This document shows, one piece after another, positions 9,232-16,203 of a DNA stretch of 64,000 bases. This DNA is from JAEUSG01 sp964590225. GTDB taxonomy: Bacteria > Fibrobacterota > OXYB2-FULL-49-7 > JAEUSG01. The translations under genes were made by a program, and so were the position numbers. The notes below the pieces were generated by a model. It made no database searches, was not told the origin of the DNA, and saw only the letters and a program-made list of their open reading frames with translations. The stretch is from assembly GCA_964590225.1 (NCBI GenBank), contig CAZPWS010000005.1, positions 30,169 through 94,168 of the forward strand, written 5' to 3'. Every line of letters begins with the position of its first letter. Within the stretch, counting starts at the first letter, position 1.

Positions 9232-9532
9232 TTATCCCTTTTTCTGCGAGAAGTTTAATGATTAAGTCTCTGTGGTCACCCTGAATTTCGATGGTTCCAT
9301 TTGTAACAGTACCACCGGACGCGCAACGCTGCTTTAACTGTCTTGCAAGCGCTTGGAGTTCGTGCTCCCTTTGAGCTATTCCGCTTATGATTGTTACTCC
9401 CTTACCTTTTCGGCCACTTGTCTCTCTCGAAACACGCACTACACCATTTCCGACTATCTCGTTCGTTTTGATACCCTGGTTGTTCTGTTTAATTCTTCCC
9501 GTGCCGGTTGAATAGACAAGTTCTCCTTCCAT
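9209..9532 (-). CDS. SUI1/YciH-family translation factor homologue
   Basis: The chosen ATG at 9532 is preceded by AGGAGA with 6-nt spacing. An in-frame ATG eight codons earlier lacks such a site. The 107-residue product matches the YciH/SUI1 (eIF1-like) fold: GKGVTIISGI, ELQALARQLKQRCASGGT, and GTIEIQGDHRDLIIKLLAEKG. Bacterial YciH proteins are thought to influence initiation fidelity. It is divergent from the flagellar-rod-like gene at 9581, with starts 49 bp apart, and overlaps the methyltransferase gene downstream. Confidence 0.88.
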   Translation of the reverse strand: MEGELVYSTGTGRIKQNNQGIKTNEIVGNGVVRVSRETSGRKGKGVTIISGIAQREHELQALARQLKQRCASGGTVTNGTIEIQGDHRDLIIKLLAEKGINARKSGG

Positions 9533-9580
9533 ATTAATCTCCTGTTGCCTTCTCATGTAAAAGAATATAAGTTAATAGTA

Positions 9581-9901
9581 ATGGATACTTCATTCGCAAT
9601 AACTTCCTCTGCGTTCACTACTACTGCCATTAGGCATGCTGTTACAGCTCATGATGTAGCTAATATAAATACAGACGGTTTTTCCGAAAGCAGTGTTGTT
9701 CAAAGCGACCTCTCTACTGGTGGGGTTGAGGTGGCTGCAATCCGCAAAAATCAAAATATCAATCCGCATGGTTATTCAAATACCGATTTTGTTACCGAGG
9801 CTGGCGAGATGGTCTCAAATAAGAATGTTTACGGAGCGAACGCCAAGGTTTTTAAGGTGCAGGACAAAATGGTCGGTGAGCTCCTCGATATTTTTGGCTG
9901 A
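9581..9901 (+). CDS. Orphan flagellar basal-body rod-type protein (FlgC/FlgG-like ends only)
   Basis: From ATG 9581 the product is 106 residues; a TTG at 9545 would add 12. The N-terminus (ITSSAFTTTAIRHAVTAHD then VANINTDGF) matches the flagellar rod/hook N-terminal motif. The C-terminus (FVTEAGEMVSNKNVYGANAK then VFKVQDKM) matches the flagellar basal-body rod C-terminal motif. Little lies between them, so it is a minimal rod-like protein resembling a shortened FlgC. No other flagellar structural gene is adjacent, although a FapA gene lies 1.6 kb away. No strong Shine-Dalgarno is visible for either start. Confidence 0.75.
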   Translation: MDTSFAITSSAFTTTAIRHAVTAHDVANINTDGFSESSVVQSDLSTGGVEVAAIRKNQNINPHGYSNTDFVTEAGEMVSNKNVYGANAKVFKVQDKMVGELLDIFG

Positions 9902-9917
9902 CTATTCTGATCGGCGG

Positions 9918-10136
9918 TTATTTAGATATAATATAGCGAATAGCTTCTTTTATCATTGATGGATCGAGGCGGCTTGCTGCACCCATGACGGATACCGTAG
10001 GAATGTTGAGAGCGTGCGCTGCTTTTAAAAGGGCAACCTTGCAAGAGACACTGTCTATTGCGTCAATAAGGATAGATGGTTTTGGTGATAGAAATTGAGA
10101 GGCGGTTTTAGCATCAAGAAATTCCTTGAAAACGGT
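9918..10136 (-). pseudogene. tcdA: Remnant of tcdA/csdL (ThiF-like tRNA t6A dehydratase)
   Basis: An open stretch of 72 codons ends at TAA 9918. It contains a diagnostic internal piece of the TcdA/ThiF E1-like family: ILIDAIDSVSCKVALLKAAH followed by IPTVSVMGAASRLDPS. TcdA converts N6-threonylcarbamoyladenosine to its cyclic form in tRNA and is normally about 250 residues. The N-terminal ATP-binding Rossmann part and the C-terminal half are both missing here, and there is no start codon. It follows directly, in the same frame, the stop of the damaged TatD gene, so the locus looks like a decayed TatD-TcdA pair. Confidence 0.7.
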
Positions 10137-10889
10137 TCATGAACTGACTCCAAAAAACTGAAGACAGTTTTGGTATGTTATCTCTATTAATTTTTCGCAG
10201 GGGAGAGCGAGTCTGTCTGCTGCTATCGATATAGTGTTGACAATTGAATCTGGTCGGCTGTTTTTGTTGGGCGCATCACTTTCAAACATTAATCTGTCAA
10301 GAGGGATGTGTTTTAGCAGTTTTTTCTTGTTTGCTTCGGCTTTATTAATAGATGCAGGAGAAAAAGAGAAAAATGCACCTAATTTGACAAGTATCTCTGT
10401 GATTTCAATCGAAGCAGAAAAAGAGTGCAGCATGAAGTTGAGTTTCCTTTTTGGGAAAAGTTTGATCTTACGAAATAGCGGTTCCCATGCTTCTACGCAG
10501 TGTAAAGAGAGTGGGCGATGAAGCTCAAAGGCAATCTTAAGCTGTGCTGCAAAGCACTCCTCCTGAACTTTCATCGGAGGTAAAGCAGTGTTGCAATTAT
10601 CGAGACCAATTTCTCCAACACCGCTGCCTTTATGTTCTTCAAGCATATTTACAAGTAGGGATGACCATTTTCTTTTGGCTGGTACAGCGAACCAAGGGTG
10701 AATGCCGAATGATGGAATTACGGCTGAATACTTTTCCGAAATTTGAGCAACCTTTTTTCAGTCTGATGGTTGCGTTCCGCAACATGAGATATGTTTGATT
10801 CCCATGCACTTTGCGTTGGTAATTGCTGGGCCGATTTTGTGAAAAACAATATTGTATTGCAAGCGAGAGTGTGCGTCAAATAGGCACAT
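10137..10889 (-). pseudogene. TatD-family hydrolase interrupted by an in-frame TGA
   Basis: Reading from ATG 10889 gives MCLFDAHSRLQYN, the TatD N-terminus. An in-frame TGA at 10760-10758 interrupts it after GTQPSD. The frame then continues with KKVAQISEKY, VIPSFGIHPWF, GVGEIGLDNC, HSFSAS and MFESDAPN up to a natural-looking C-terminus (NCLQFFGVSS). TatD proteins are metal-dependent nucleases/hydrolases of about 255 residues, and this stretch is about 250 codons. The position of the TGA corresponds, from memory of the family, to a commonly conserved Trp in the GTxxxDW motif. The first metal motif, normally HxH, reads HSR, so a metal ligand is also gone. The gene therefore looks inactive. Shorter translation from the internal ATG at 10646 would lack the metal motif. 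Confidence 0.75.
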
Positions 10890-10943
10890 ATGTTCTAAAA
10901 TCATAATAATGGAGGTTTTTCCGCCATTCGAATTGCTGAAAAA

Positions 10944-10957
10944 GATTAAAATTAATC
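10944..10957. promoter_or_regulatory. GATTAA-2-TTAATC inverted repeat upstream of the kinase operon
   Basis: A perfect six-base inverted repeat (GATTAA, two A, TTAATC) lies about 105 bp upstream of the histidine-kinase start. A further TTAATC half-site is at 11022-11027. The same half-sites occur 60-90 bp upstream of the two sigma-54 promoters in this window (15339-15367 and 32657-32672). It may be an activator-binding or autoregulatory site; the motif is AT-rich and short, so this is tentative. Confidence 0.35.
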
Positions 10958-11060
10958 ATTTTGATTTGCTTTGAAAATATTTATTGTTTGTATCACACGA
11001 TAAATCAGTTAGTTATAGCTTTTAATCTTTTAGGTACTTAATTTGCGAAGTAAGATCAAT

Positions 11061-12455
11061 ATGAATCGTTTGACGCTAAGGATTTCTTTGTGGTTATATG
11101 TGGTATTAGCACTTTTTGTTGGTGGCGTAGGGTATTATGTCAAAGTACATCTTGAAAGTGAGACAGAGAAGCTGCTTCGTTCGCAGATGGAGTCAATTGC
11201 AACGGTTGTTTCTGAAGATATCTCCGGTGTCTATATGGACTATCTGGCGGCTGCATCTGCTGGTAGTGCCTACATTACTGAAATGCGGAATAGGCTTAAC
11301 AGATTTTCCGGCCATTTCAAATTGACAGAAATTACGGTTAGCGACATCGGGGGTTTAGTGTTTGTATCAACCGATACAGCAATAGTTCCAGGTTCGAAAT
11401 ATCTCTTGCCAGATGATCCTCTTCTTGAAATGGTTTCTACACCGATCTATATGCAGAAAGATGGTTTATTCATGAAGGTTTCTCTGCCACTAAAGGGAGA
11501 ATCGGGTGGTGTCAAGGGTGTTTTATCTGTTGAAGCGAGCGCAGACTATTTTAAATTATTAGTGCAGTTTGAAAGGTTTTTTGTATATGCTGGAGCCTCT
11601 TTGTCAATATTGCTTTTTGTTGGAGCCTGGTTGATTTCGAGTAGTCTGACAAGGCCAATCCGCCAAATGTCGCATATTGCAGACAGGATCGGTAGCGGAG
11701 AATTCGGCGTTACAGTTAAACCCCCGCTGTTTCGTGATGAAATTCGGTTGCTTGCGGAATCGGTAAATAAAATGAGCATGCAGCTTAAATTTGAGCATGA
11801 CAGAGAGGTGGAACAGGTTGAAAGCTTGAGGATTCTTGCTGCAGGAGTTGCGCACGAAGTAAGGAATCCTATTCAGGGAATTTCTCTATATGCAGACAGG
11901 CTTCATCGAATTACAAATGATGAAAAAATTTCAGATATCGCAAAAAAAATCAAGAACGAAACCAGACAGGTTGGAAAGATAATCGAAGATCTAATTGATT
12001 TTACAAGGCCATTGGAATTATCGATTTCAAGTTTTCGCATTGCAGATTTAATACACGAGGTTACAGGATCCCTTGAAGCTGACACAGTATTGATGGGAGC
12101 AAGCGGCAGTATGGCATTTGGAGATAGATCTAGACTAAAACAGGTTTTTGCCAATATAATAAAAAATGGAGTCGAAGCTGCCTGTGACTCCGGACCCAAA
12201 ATCGCTATAAAATTGAGCGTGAAAAATGGACTCGTTTCTGTTTGTGTACATAATAGCGGAAATGCAATTGATAATGATACAGCTCAAAAGCTATTCCGGC
12301 CATTTTTTACTACAAAGCCAAAAGGAACAGGTCTTGGTCTTGCTTTATGCAGAAAGATAATGCTTGCACATGACGGGAATATCGAGATTACAAAATCGGA
12401 ATTAGAGGGGTTTGATACTTGCGTAACTGTGAGTTGGGTATCAAAAGGAGCTTGA
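11061..12455 (+). CDS. NtrB-type membrane sensor histidine kinase
   Basis: The start is placed at ATG 11061 (464 residues); a TTG at 11043 would add six. Transmembrane segment 1 is at about residues 9-29, an extracytoplasmic sensor at about 30-170, transmembrane 2 at about 173-195, and HAMP at about 196-250. Dimerisation and phosphoacceptor motif AAGVAHEVRNPIQG puts the phosphorylated His at H265. The ATPase domain has an N-box (FANIIKNGVEA) and a G2 box (KPKGTGLGLAL). It lies 2 nt before a cognate NtrC-class response regulator. By position the pair should sense an envelope signal and drive sigma-54 promoters; two good candidates are at 15429 and 32593. Confidence 0.92.
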   Translation: MNRLTLRISLWLYVVLALFVGGVGYYVKVHLESETEKLLRSQMESIATVVSEDISGVYMDYLAAASAGSAYITEMRNRLNRFSGHFKLTEITVSDIGGLVFVSTDTAIVPGSKYLLPDDPLLEMVSTPIYMQKDGLFMKVSLPLKGESGGVKGVLSVEASADYFKLLVQFERFFVYAGASLSILLFVGAWLISSSLTRPIRQMSHIADRIGSGEFGVTVKPPLFRDEIRLLAESVNKMSMQLKFEHDREVEQVESLRILAAGVAHEVRNPIQGISLYADRLHRITNDEKISDIAKKIKNETRQVGKIIEDLIDFTRPLELSISSFRIADLIHEVTGSLEADTVLMGASGSMAFGDRSRLKQVFANIIKNGVEAACDSGPKIAIKLSVKNGLVSVCVHNSGNAIDNDTAQKLFRPFFTTKPKGTGLGLALCRKIMLAHDGNIEITKSELEGFDTCVTVSWVSKGA

Positions 12456-12457
12456 AA

Positions 12458-13795
12458 ATGGCAAATATACTGGTTGTAGATGATCAGGAAAGTATTCGCG
12501 AATCGCTGGCGGAAATGCTCCAATTGTCGGGTCATTCCGTCAGAACCGCAAAAGATGGCATCGAAGCTGTAAAGTCGGTTAAACAGGATGAGGTTGATCT
12601 CGTAATCAGTGATGTTCGTATGCCGGGCATGGACGGAATTGCGTTGTTGCGGGAAGTAAAAAATATTAATCCCGATATACTTTTCATTCTGATGACCGCC
12701 TATGGAACAGTAGATAGTGCAGTGGGTGCAATCAAGCTTGGGGCGGAGGATTACATAATTAAGCCATTTGATCTGCTCGAAATGGAAAACAGGATCAGCC
12801 GGATACTTACCGTGAAAAAGGTTGGCGCCGGAACTGGCGGAACAGCCGGTTTTGAAGGGTATATAAGTAAAAATAGTGACATGAAAAGGGCATACGAATT
12901 AGCACGAAAGGCTGCCAACAGTAAAGCGACTGTATTGATAAGGGGCGAAAGTGGAACGGGGAAAGAGGGTATCGCAAAAGCGATACATATACTTGGAAGC
13001 GGTATGGTCAGTAGGCCATTTGTAAAACTTAACTGTGCGGCATTGGCTGAGGGAGTGCTTGAGTCGGAGCTTTTTGGTCATGAAAAGGGTGCGTTTACAG
13101 GTGCATATGCCATGCGGAGGGGCAAGTTTGAGCTTGCTAATGGAGGAACACTTTTTCTGGACGAAATAGGTGATATCCCGCCAAGTACACAGGTAAAATT
13201 ATTGCGTGTAATTCAGGAGAAGGAGTTTGAAAGGGTAGGCGGCAATGAAACGCTGCGTGTGGATACGCGGATTGTGGCAGCAACAAACAGAAATCTTGAA
13301 GAGATGTGCAGCACCGGAGCATTTCGTGAAGACCTTTTTTACAGGTTAAATGTGATACCAATTTATCTTCCATCGTTGCGGGAAAGGAAAGAAGATATTC
13401 CCGGGCTCGTAACATATTTTCTTGATTCTTTGAAATCTGTGGATGACATAAAGGCGACGGCGGTAACTCCAGAGCTTGTGGAGAAGCTTGCATCCCATGA
13501 TTGGCCGGGAAACATCAGGGAGTTGATGAATGTTGTTGAGAGAATGGCTGTTATAGCCTCTTCGGCAGTGCTTGATTTACCAGATCTGCCACCGGAACTT
13601 CGTCTCAAGATCAGTGAGAACAGGACGGCTGTTACCACTTCTGGATTGATGGCTCGTTCAATCGAGTTCGAAAAAGAAATAATTGTAAAAGCCCTTGATG
13701 AGTGCAACGGTTCTCAGGTAGATGCTGCGAAGAAATTAAAAATGGATAGAAGTACTCTCAGGTACAGGATGAAGAAATATGGACTGTTGACATGA
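12458..13795 (+). CDS. NtrC-family sigma-54-dependent response regulator
   Basis: The start is the ATG at 12458, preceded by AGGAG and 2 nt after the kinase stop. The 445-residue protein has a receiver domain (acidic pocket D8/D9, phosphoacceptor D52 in ISDVRMPG, T80, K102), an AAA+ sigma-54 activator domain (Walker A GESGTGKE at 163-170, GAFTGA loop 211-216 that contacts sigma-54, Walker B LFLDEIGD), and a Fis-type C-terminal HTH (VDAAKKLKMDRSTLRYRM). All functional motifs are intact. It must act at -24/-12 promoters, and the two strongest in this window lie upstream of 15501 and upstream of 32526, so local control is likely. Confidence 0.95.
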   Translation: MANILVVDDQESIRESLAEMLQLSGHSVRTAKDGIEAVKSVKQDEVDLVISDVRMPGMDGIALLREVKNINPDILFILMTAYGTVDSAVGAIKLGAEDYIIKPFDLLEMENRISRILTVKKVGAGTGGTAGFEGYISKNSDMKRAYELARKAANSKATVLIRGESGTGKEGIAKAIHILGSGMVSRPFVKLNCAALAEGVLESELFGHEKGAFTGAYAMRRGKFELANGGTLFLDEIGDIPPSTQVKLLRVIQEKEFERVGGNETLRVDTRIVAATNRNLEEMCSTGAFREDLFYRLNVIPIYLPSLRERKEDIPGLVTYFLDSLKSVDDIKATAVTPELVEKLASHDWPGNIRELMNVVERMAVIASSAVLDLPDLPPELRLKISENRTAVTTSGLMARSIEFEKEIIVKALDECNGSQVDAAKKLKMDRSTLRYRMKKYGLLT

Positions 13796-14202
13796 TCATG
13801 TACAGATTTTTCTTTGTAGTCTTCCTGAGTTTTTCTTTCAAGCTGTCAGATGGAACTGAGGCCGATGGTGCAAATAGAGGAATTTATTCTTTTGAAGCAA
13901 AACGGAATTATATAAAGGTTAAGATTGCCGATTGCCAGTTACAGATTGATTCACTCCAGGCTATAATTGTTCAGCGAGAGCTCGAGAGCAATAATGAAAG
14001 GCTGCCGTTACTTGATTCACGCACGATAGATCCTAAAAGACATGAAGGAAGTTTGATCGCTGGTCAGCGGCATGATAGTCGACTGGAGGATGGAGGGCTG
14101 ATTTCACGGATAGACTCACTTAGTGCGCAAATTAGGAAGTACAAATGTGATGATAAGGCGATTCAGGACTCTATCAGGGCTTATTTGAAAGGATTGCCAT
14201 GA
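13792..14202 (+). CDS. Small secreted protein of unknown function
   Basis: This 136-residue protein overlaps the regulator stop by 4 nt. It starts with a signal peptide (YRFFFVVFLSFSFKL). The rest is charged and probably helical, with two IDSL-type heptad segments (QLQIDSLQAIIVQREL near 43-58 and RIDSLSAQIRKYK near 99-111) suggesting short coiled coils. I recognise no family. It also overlaps the following barrel-like gene by 4 nt, so it is translationally coupled to the two-component system and may be a periplasmic accessory of the sensor (inference). Confidence 0.65.
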   Translation: MIMYRFFFVVFLSFSFKLSDGTEADGANRGIYSFEAKRNYIKVKIADCQLQIDSLQAIIVQRELESNNERLPLLDSRTIDPKRHEGSLIAGQRHDSRLEDGGLISRIDSLSAQIRKYKCDDKAIQDSIRAYLKGLP

Positions 14203-15323
14203 ATAAATTGATTATTAGTATAATTGTGTTGACAGGTTTATGCCACGGAGAGATTAAAATAAACAAGTCATTATCTGTCGAGAGTGCACTTCACTATGAC
14301 GGAAATTTGTTATATCCCGACTCGATAACCAATGTAGGTTCGTTTGTGCCATCGCTATCTCTAAAGCCGGTCCTGTTGTTGCAGACAAACAAAATGACCA
14401 TGATAAAAATTGGGGCAACTGGATCTGTACGTGAACAATTGGCAGCCGGTAATTATCTTGTTGCTGCAAATGCCATGGTTCAGCTCAGACATTTTTTTTC
14501 TCATAAGTCCATGGCGAGCTTTAATCTGGAAGGTGAGTTAAATGAATCGAACAATAAATTGCTTGAATCAGAGCGATTGTCGGTACAGGTTGAGCTTGGC
14601 AGATATCTGCTACCTCAATTGAATTTTGGAGGGTTTGTTGTCGGTTCGATTAAAAAGTATCCTGGTTTGTACAAGGTAGATTCCTCAAAGAAAAGTTTTT
14701 TTTACGACCATGTCGAAATTAATCCTTCGTTTGCCCTTTCGTATGAAGCCTCTCCGATTGTTGCATGCAAGTTAAGTATCGGGGGAAATTACCGATCATA
14801 CTACAATGATATTCATTCTTATGAATTTGTTGATTTTATTAAAACCGATTCTATTGATTATATCGATATTTTAGGTGATGGAAGCCTTGATACTGTTTAT
14901 CGTCTCTCGACACTGTTTTCCCGTAATATAGAGCGGCAAGAAGATTATGCAATGTCAGCTTCGCTTTTGTTTGAAATCAAGCATGCTCCTTTGATGAGCG
15001 TGAGTGCTTCTCTGAATTATGTTTTGCTCGAATCCACAGACCCATATTATAGAAGCAGGGAGATTGAGCCTGTTGTGATGGTCGACATGAATCGTAAGGG
15101 TATCAATGCGAAAGCAACTTTTGCCTACGGATATAGTCTTTTTCCAGATCGTTCGCTTAACATGTTCGAAAGAACGCCATTTATTGGTTTAATAATCCGT
15201 AAAGCTGTTACTGCTAGCGTGTCCGCAGAAGCGAGTGTGGCTTACAGACGGATGCTAACACAAAATATTTCCTTAAATTATGATAAAAGTATTGCAGGAT
15301 TAAAACTAATATGGAAGAGATAA
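14199..15323 (+). CDS. Predicted outer-membrane beta-barrel protein
   Basis: A 374-residue protein with a signal peptide (LIISIIVLTGLCHG). The body consists of alternating polar/hydrophobic strands of about 10 residues with aromatic girdles (MTMIKIGATGSV, ACKLSIGGNYRSY, AMSASLLFEIKH, VSASLNYVLLES). The C-terminus ends with a short strand (AGLKLIWKR), as is usual for outer-membrane barrels. No specific family is recognised. It is the last gene of the kinase-regulator operon; the sigma-54 promoter region for the next operon begins just after it. Confidence 0.6.
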   Translation: MNKLIISIIVLTGLCHGEIKINKSLSVESALHYDGNLLYPDSITNVGSFVPSLSLKPVLLLQTNKMTMIKIGATGSVREQLAAGNYLVAANAMVQLRHFFSHKSMASFNLEGELNESNNKLLESERLSVQVELGRYLLPQLNFGGFVVGSIKKYPGLYKVDSSKKSFFYDHVEINPSFALSYEASPIVACKLSIGGNYRSYYNDIHSYEFVDFIKTDSIDYIDILGDGSLDTVYRLSTLFSRNIERQEDYAMSASLLFEIKHAPLMSVSASLNYVLLESTDPYYRSREIEPVVMVDMNRKGINAKATFAYGYSLFPDRSLNMFERTPFIGLIIRKAVTASVSAEASVAYRRMLTQNISLNYDKSIAGLKLIWKR

Positions 15324-15338
15324 CTTGAAAGGTTGAAA

Positions 15339-15367
15339 TTAATCTTTTCGGGCTATTTTTAATCTTT
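15339..15367. promoter_or_regulatory. Direct TTAATCTTT repeats, candidate enhancer for the sigma-54 promoter
   Basis: TTAATCTTT occurs at 15339-15347 and again at 15359-15367, a 20-bp period that places both copies on the same helix face. They lie about 62-90 bp upstream of the -24 element at 15429, a distance normal for enhancer-binding activators. A related TAATC/GATTA inverted repeat stands at a comparable distance from the other sigma-54 promoter. Confidence 0.35.
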
Positions 15368-15428
15368 GACATGATGCAAAAACTTTTTGTTAGAAAAATA
15401 ACATGTTGTTAATTAATAAGTTACGATA

Positions 15429-15444
15429 TGGCACAAGGATTGTA
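15429..15444 (+). promoter_or_regulatory. Sigma-54 (-24/-12) promoter
   Basis: The sequence TGGCACAAGGATTGTA matches the sigma-54 consensus TGGCAC-N5-TTGCW except for T in place of C in the -12 element, and GG-to-G spacing is exact. Transcription would start near 15455, giving a leader of about 45 nt to the ATG at 15501. The adjacent upstream operon encodes an intact NtrC-type activator. Confidence 0.75.
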
Positions 15445-15500
15445 GTGTACTGACTAGTGAAGAGAGAGAAATAAAAAAAATTAACCTTTAGGAGGATTTT

Positions 15501-16112
15501 ATGAAAAAACTCATCTCTGGAGTGGCGATTCTGGCCATTGCTGTTGGTCTCGCTGGTGCCAAAGGGACAGGAGGGAGTGGGGGTGTTCCGGAACAGCCGA
15601 CACAAACATGGGAACAAAAGCAGGAGGCAATCAAAAGTTGTGAACAATCTATCCTTCAGACAAAGGAACAAATCAAAACTTTGGAGCAGCAGATACTTAC
15701 AGCAAGCGAAGCTGAGAAAGTTCAGCTTCAGTCTCAACTTCAAATAAAAGAGGCGGATCTTGCTCAGTTGCAAAGCCGTTATTCAAACATGATAGCGAAT
15801 CATCAGGGCTTTAAGTATCAATGGAAGGACGAAAATGGTGACGGAATTAATGACAATGTTACAGGTGTTGAAGAGTCGTCGGCTAAGGCATATAAGTACA
15901 AAAATGGTTATGGCTACGGCTATGGCTTTATTGATGCTGATGGTGATGGCCTTAATGATAACTTTGTCGATGCCGATCAGGATGGCAAGTGTGATACGGA
16001 CCCTTCAATGGTAAAGACGCGTGTTCAAATAAGGGACCAGGCAAAGGGAAAGAGCCAGCATGGTGAGCATGGCAAAGTTCAGAGTCGTGACGGGTTAAGG
16101 GGAGATAAATAA
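15501..16112 (+). CDS. Secreted coiled-coil protein with calcium-binding DxDxDG-type repeats
   Basis: A 203-residue protein with a very strong ribosome-binding site (AGGAGG) and a signal peptide (1-20, ending AGAKG). Residues about 36-95 form a Gln/Glu-rich coiled coil (KEQIKTLEQQILTASEAEK). Then come acidic loops of the thrombospondin-type-3/EF-hand-like kind: DENGDGINDN, DADGDGLNDN and DADQDGKCD, likely to bind calcium. A Tyr/Gly stretch (NGYGYGYGF) separates them and the tail is basic. It is the first gene after a sigma-54 promoter, so it is probably produced abundantly on demand as an extracellular or periplasmic structural protein. The family is unknown. Confidence 0.75.
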   Translation: MKKLISGVAILAIAVGLAGAKGTGGSGGVPEQPTQTWEQKQEAIKSCEQSILQTKEQIKTLEQQILTASEAEKVQLQSQLQIKEADLAQLQSRYSNMIANHQGFKYQWKDENGDGINDNVTGVEESSAKAYKYKNGYGYGYGFIDADGDGLNDNFVDADQDGKCDTDPSMVKTRVQIRDQAKGKSQHGEHGKVQSRDGLRGDK

Positions 16113-16137
16113 AAAGCATATCGGGTCTCTCTTCGTT

Positions 16138-16162
16138 GCGGACTCATGAAAATTGGGTCCGC
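16138..16162 (+). terminator. Hairpin between the Ca-repeat gene and the giant surface-protein gene
   Basis: GCGGAC at 16138-16143 pairs with GTCCGC at 16157-16162, followed by a T-rich stretch. It could be a partial terminator or attenuator that lowers expression of the large downstream gene relative to the abundant small one. The 6-bp stem is modest. Confidence 0.4.
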
Positions 16163-16203
16163 TTCTTGTTGCTTGTATTTGTTTAATGACAAAGGGGGAA
16201 AAT

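Noticed and set aside
10758..10760. TGA read as tryptophan or selenocysteine (alternative code)
   Set aside because: Many neighbouring genes end in TGA as the only sensible stop (for example the histidine kinase at 12453-12455), no selenocysteine hairpin is apparent, and the TatD metal motif is also damaged, so simple gene decay explains it better.
16153..16203. Upstream TTG start for the giant surface protein
   Set aside because: It would place 17 residues with no signal-peptide logic before a standard signal peptide, whereas ATG 16204 has a strong ribosome-binding site.
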